Shown here: positions 7,116-9,635 of the stretch, piece after piece
How positions within the stretch are numbered: the stretch's first letter is position 1
How the letters are laid out: the number at the start of each line of letters is the position of its first letter
Source of the DNA: an uncultured Prevotella sp.
GTDB taxonomy: Bacteria > Bacteroidota > Bacteroidia > Bacteroidales > Bacteroidaceae
Length of the DNA stretch: 9,635 bases
NCBI GenBank assembly: GCA_900552675.1
Contig: USAI01000085.1
Coordinates: 1-9,635, forward strand
Direction of reading: 5' to 3'
Notes under the pieces: generated by a model
What the model saw: the letters and a program-made list of their open reading frames with translations, nothing else
The model's database searches: none
What the model was told of the DNA's origin: nothing
Made by a program: the position numbers and the translations under genes

Positions 7116-7170
7116 GTGCGAAGCGCAAATAAACGATCAAAACTTCAACAATGATATTTGAGTTCCTTCT

Positions 7171-9372
7171 TTATTCAGCCGTCAGTTCAATCATACGGCT
7201 GGCATACTCTTTATCCAGCGATAGGTTGAGGCCAGCCTCCATCAGCACATTGCCCGATATTACCTTGCTGTCGAGGCTCTTTAGGCTATCATCTACCTTG
7301 TTAATCTCGTGTATGCGGTAGCGCTTATTGGCGTCGAGGCCCTGAAGGCGGATGGGGGCGATGTTGTGGCCCACATAGTGTTTCAGCTTATAGGCAAAGA
7401 GCACGGCCTGCTGCTTGTTGTCAGACACATACATGCTGGCTGCTGCCATACCATCTTGCTCGTAGGGCGAGCGCAGACGATAGAGGTCGCCCAACTGAAT
7501 GATGGGGCGCAGACGCTTATAGTCGGCAATGGCCTGTTGTGCGAAGCGTGTCTCGTCGGCATTGAAGTCGGAGGGCTTCATTTCAACGCCCAGGCGTCCG
7601 CTTTCGGCTACGTCGAAGCGGAACTTCAGCGGCAGACGTCGGCCTGTTTGGTGGTTGGGCGAGGCGCTTACGTGTGCTGCCATAGCGTTGGCGGGGAAGA
7701 ACTGCGACGTGCCCCACTGAATATATACGCGTTGCAGGGCGTCGGTGTTGTCGCTGGTCCAGAACTCGTCAAAGTAGGGCAGCAAGCCATAGTTTACACG
7801 TCCGCCACCGCTGGCACAGTCTTGTATCACGAGGCGCGGATATTTGGCGCGTATGCGTTCCAGCACCTTACGCAGCGCAAGATGATAGTCGGTATAGAGC
7901 TGCGACTGGCGGTCGGCACCCAGATATGTTGAACCATAGTTGACGGTAGTAGCGTTGTCGTCCCACTTAATATAAGAAATCTGTGGATATTCAGTCATTA
8001 AGCGATCGACGATGTCGAACACAAAGTCTTGCACCTTTGGGTTACACAAGTCGAGGCGTGCCTGTGTACCGCCACGTTGCAACATAGGCTCTACGCCCGT
8101 GTTCTGCAAGAACCAGTCGGGGTGCTTGTCGTATAGCGCGCTGGCCTTCCAGTTGCCCATCTCAGGTTCAATCCATATACCAAACTTCAGGCCCAGCGTT
8201 GTAGCCTTGTTTATGAGGGGTTGCAAGCCGTTAGGCAACTTGCGGGTGTCGACATACCAGTCGCCCAGCGCTGCATTATCTTTGTCGCGGTTATATTTAT
8301 CGCTGGCAAACCATCCGTCATCCATCACAAACAGTTCGCCACCCAGCTGTTTCACGCCCTCCATCAGTGTCATCATCTTCTCTTCAGTGATGTCGAGGTA
8401 CACGCCCTCCCACGAGTTGAGTAGCACGTCGCGCACAGCCATGCCGTTGTGCAGCTTATACTGTCTGGCCCAGCGGTGCATATTTCGGCTCACGCCACCC
8501 TTGCCTGTGGTAGAGAAGGTGAGGGCCAGTTCGGGTGTGCGCAGCGTTTGTCCTGGGCGCAGACGATAGTCGGCCGCCGTTTCGTCGATGCCTGCTATGA
8601 GGTGTCGCAGGTGGGTGTCGGTGGCATCGGTGGCAATGCGCAGCTTATAGTTTCCGCTCCAGCAGAGGGCGGCGCCAATGACGCGACCCGATGTTTCGGT
8701 GGGTTTGCCGTCGAGCGACAGCATCAGTTCGGGGTGGTCGAGTTGCGAGTTGCGTCCCCCGTCGCGGTTGCTGATAACCTTCATGCCAGGGGTGAGGGGC
8801 TCTTCGGTCATGCAACATTCGTTGCCCCACTGCCCATGCTGGTGCGAGAGCCATGCCTGGGCGCTGCGCACGGGCAGATAGGCCGAAGCATATTGCATCA
8901 GCACCACATCTTTCTTTTCGCGGTTGGTCAGCTCTACCCATGTTTCTATCACGTCGGCCTGCTGATAGGTGCGATAGCAAATGTTGGCGTAGAAGGGTTG
9001 CACCTTGTCTTTGGTTTTTATGGTGAAGAGCTCGCCGCCATTGGTGGCTGTGCGTTCTACGCTTTCAACCACCAGGTTCAGCATCATTTGCCCGTTGGCA
9101 TGCTTCACCATGATGGCACACTCGTCGGGGCACCAATCGTTAAAGGTGGGGTAGGCTTTGCGGTTCATAGCGTCGCCCGCCACCCATAGGTCGCTGGCCT
9201 GCTGCTCGTTGAGGCGTGGGCCATAATAAGCAAACTTTAGCGGCTCGCCCTTCACGGCAAACAGCTGTAGGGTAGTGTTGTTGGTAGATACCAGTAGGTC
9301 TTGTTCGGCGGCTCGCACGCTGTTGAGGCCCATGACGAGCAGTGCCGTAAGCATGATAATGATTTTCTTCAT
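7171..9372 (-). CDS. Secreted GH36-type alpha-galactosidase
   Basis: A glycoside hydrolase predicted to release terminal alpha-galactose from oligosaccharides such as melibiose and raffinose or from galactomannan side chains by a retaining mechanism. A Sec signal peptide is clear: MKK, a hydrophobic core to about residue 16, and likely cleavage after VRA (residue 21). There is no lipobox cysteine, so a soluble periplasmic enzyme is expected. An N-terminal beta-sandwich (about 28-300) precedes the barrel, with NSWEGVYLD (319-327), DDGWF (351-355) and GIWIEPEM (398-405). Asp471 in YIKWDDN is the likely nucleophile, and Asp541 in WTSDNTD is the likely acid/base. The CASGGGRVN motif (519-527) has Asn where many GH36 enzymes have Asp. 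At 733 aa the length is normal. No transporter, regulator or SusC/D pair is beside it in the window, so its natural substrate cannot be assigned. Confidence 0.93.
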   Translation of the reverse strand: MKKIIIMLTALLVMGLNSVRAAEQDLLVSTNNTTLQLFAVKGEPLKFAYYGPRLNEQQASDLWVAGDAMNRKAYPTFNDWCPDECAIMVKHANGQMMLNLVVESVERTATNGGELFTIKTKDKVQPFYANICYRTYQQADVIETWVELTNREKKDVVLMQYASAYLPVRSAQAWLSHQHGQWGNECCMTEEPLTPGMKVISNRDGGRNSQLDHPELMLSLDGKPTETSGRVIGAALCWSGNYKLRIATDATDTHLRHLIAGIDETAADYRLRPGQTLRTPELALTFSTTGKGGVSRNMHRWARQYKLHNGMAVRDVLLNSWEGVYLDITEEKMMTLMEGVKQLGGELFVMDDGWFASDKYNRDKDNAALGDWYVDTRKLPNGLQPLINKATTLGLKFGIWIEPEMGNWKASALYDKHPDWFLQNTGVEPMLQRGGTQARLDLCNPKVQDFVFDIVDRLMTEYPQISYIKWDDNATTVNYGSTYLGADRQSQLYTDYHLALRKVLERIRAKYPRLVIQDCASGGGRVNYGLLPYFDEFWTSDNTDALQRVYIQWGTSQFFPANAMAAHVSASPNHQTGRRLPLKFRFDVAESGRLGVEMKPSDFNADETRFAQQAIADYKRLRPIIQLGDLYRLRSPYEQDGMAAASMYVSDNKQQAVLFAYKLKHYVGHNIAPIRLQGLDANKRYRIHEINKVDDSLKSLDSKVISGNVLMEAGLNLSLDKEYASRMIELTAE

Positions 9373-9418
9373 GGTGTATTTTATTGTTTAGTATTTACAT
9401 TAATATATATAGGATGTG

Positions 9419-9449
9419 CAAATATAAAACAAATAATGCAATAATACAA
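9419..9449 (-). promoter_or_regulatory. Promoter of the alpha-galactosidase gene
   Basis: On the minus strand, TTG (9447-9449) is followed after 20 nt by TATATTTG (9419-9426), an exact TAnnTTTG match with consensus spacing. Transcription would start near 9412, giving a leader of about 40 nt before the ATG at 9372. Upstream (9450-9546) are two short inverted repeats, GCAAC/GTTGC and AGCAA/TTGCT, that might be regulator sites, but nothing specific is recognised. Confidence 0.7.
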
Positions 9450-9546
9450 CAATTGGGCAGAAAAACAATTGATGAGCAACGATTGTTGCGTGTGGCGACG
9501 GTAAGCAATAACGTTTGTTGCTATTAGTGACAAGGACAAACACCAT

Positions 9547-9583
9547 AAAAGGTATGGCGACAGGGTCTGTCGCCATACCTTTT
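9547..9583. terminator. Perfect 17-bp terminator-like hairpin
   Basis: The left arm 9547-9563 and right arm 9567-9583 are perfect inverted repeats of 17 bp around a 3-nt loop. On the plus strand the right arm ends in a run of five Ts (9580-9584, first four within the stem); on the minus strand a shorter T-run follows. It could therefore terminate in both directions. No plus-strand gene lies before it. It may terminate a leftward gene whose 3' end is beyond the window, on the far side of the intron. It also has the form of a group IIC intron target. Confidence 0.8.
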
Positions 9584-9587
9584 TATA

Positions 9588-9635
9588 GTATGCTCGGCAT
9601 GAGCATTGTCTAACGGGTGGAAGTCCCGAGTAAGC
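9588..9635 (+). mobile_element. 5' end of a group IIC self-splicing intron, cut by window edge
   Basis: Starting at GTATGC (9588), the sequence follows the conserved 5' end of bacterial class C group II introns, as I recall it from the Oceanobacillus iheyensis intron. There is a 5' splice-site-like GTATGC (family GUGYG), then stem TGCTC/GAGCA around a GGCAT loop (9591-9605). A GTCTA linker follows, then the hairpin GGGTGGAAGTCCC (9615-9627) and GAG. The element begins 4 bp behind a terminator-like hairpin, the insertion context known for group IIC introns. The rest of the ribozyme and any reverse transcriptase/maturase gene would lie to the right of the window. The exact first base is inferred. 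Confidence 0.75.

Noticed and set aside
7109..7130. TGCG-CTT-CGCA hairpin on the minus strand as terminator of the alpha-galactosidase gene
   Set aside because: The stem is only four pairs and no T-tract follows it on the minus strand; the larger palindrome further on is a better, though unproven, candidate.

Overview
The window looks like a chromosomal segment from a Bacteroidota bacterium, most likely Prevotellaceae or a close relative. The evidence is the set of protein families (type III glutamine synthetase GlnN, LL-diaminopimelate aminotransferase DapL, a secreted GH36 alpha-galactosidase of the gut Bacteroidales type), A-rich leaders with little Shine-Dalgarno signal, and several matches to the Bacteroidota promoter consensus (TTTG or TTG, about 20 nt, TAnnTTTG). 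Genus assignment is inference; no rRNA or marker gene is present.

Layout from left to right. Positions 1-231 hold no gene but carry a very good leftward promoter (45-76) overlapped by a 12-bp palindrome; its target gene lies outside the window. asnB (232-1932, minus) encodes glutamine-dependent asparagine synthetase. A 405-bp AT-rich divergent spacer (1933-2337) carries a candidate leftward asnB promoter and a candidate rightward dapF promoter that share the same 13-base core in opposite orientation. dapF (2338-3195), dapL (3246-4481) and glnN (4566-6755) follow on the plus strand with gaps of 50 and 84 bp and probably form one transcription unit, closed by a strong intrinsic terminator at 6808-6844. 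A 415-bp convergent spacer (6756-7170) holds that terminator, a second hairpin and a large nested inverted repeat (6945-7061) resembling a REP/BIME-type extragenic palindrome. A secreted GH36 alpha-galactosidase (7171-9372, minus) follows, with a near-consensus promoter at 9419-9449. The right edge has a perfect 17-bp terminator-like hairpin (9547-9583). Directly behind it is what appears to be the 5' end of a group IIC self-splicing intron (from about 9588), cut off by the window edge.

Functionally, the asnB to glnN block joins nitrogen assimilation and amino-donor metabolism. GlnN makes glutamine from ammonia and glutamate, AsnB spends glutamine to make asparagine, and DapL spends glutamate to make LL-diaminopimelate. 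DapF epimerises this to meso-diaminopimelate for peptidoglycan and lysine. The alpha-galactosidase is a separate carbohydrate-use function, releasing galactose from alpha-galactosides in the periplasm.

I found no convincing undescribed multi-gene system. The coding part is ordinary housekeeping and glycan metabolism. The non-coding parts are the most interesting: the intron insertion behind a hairpin, the nested palindromic repeat, and the matched divergent promoters.
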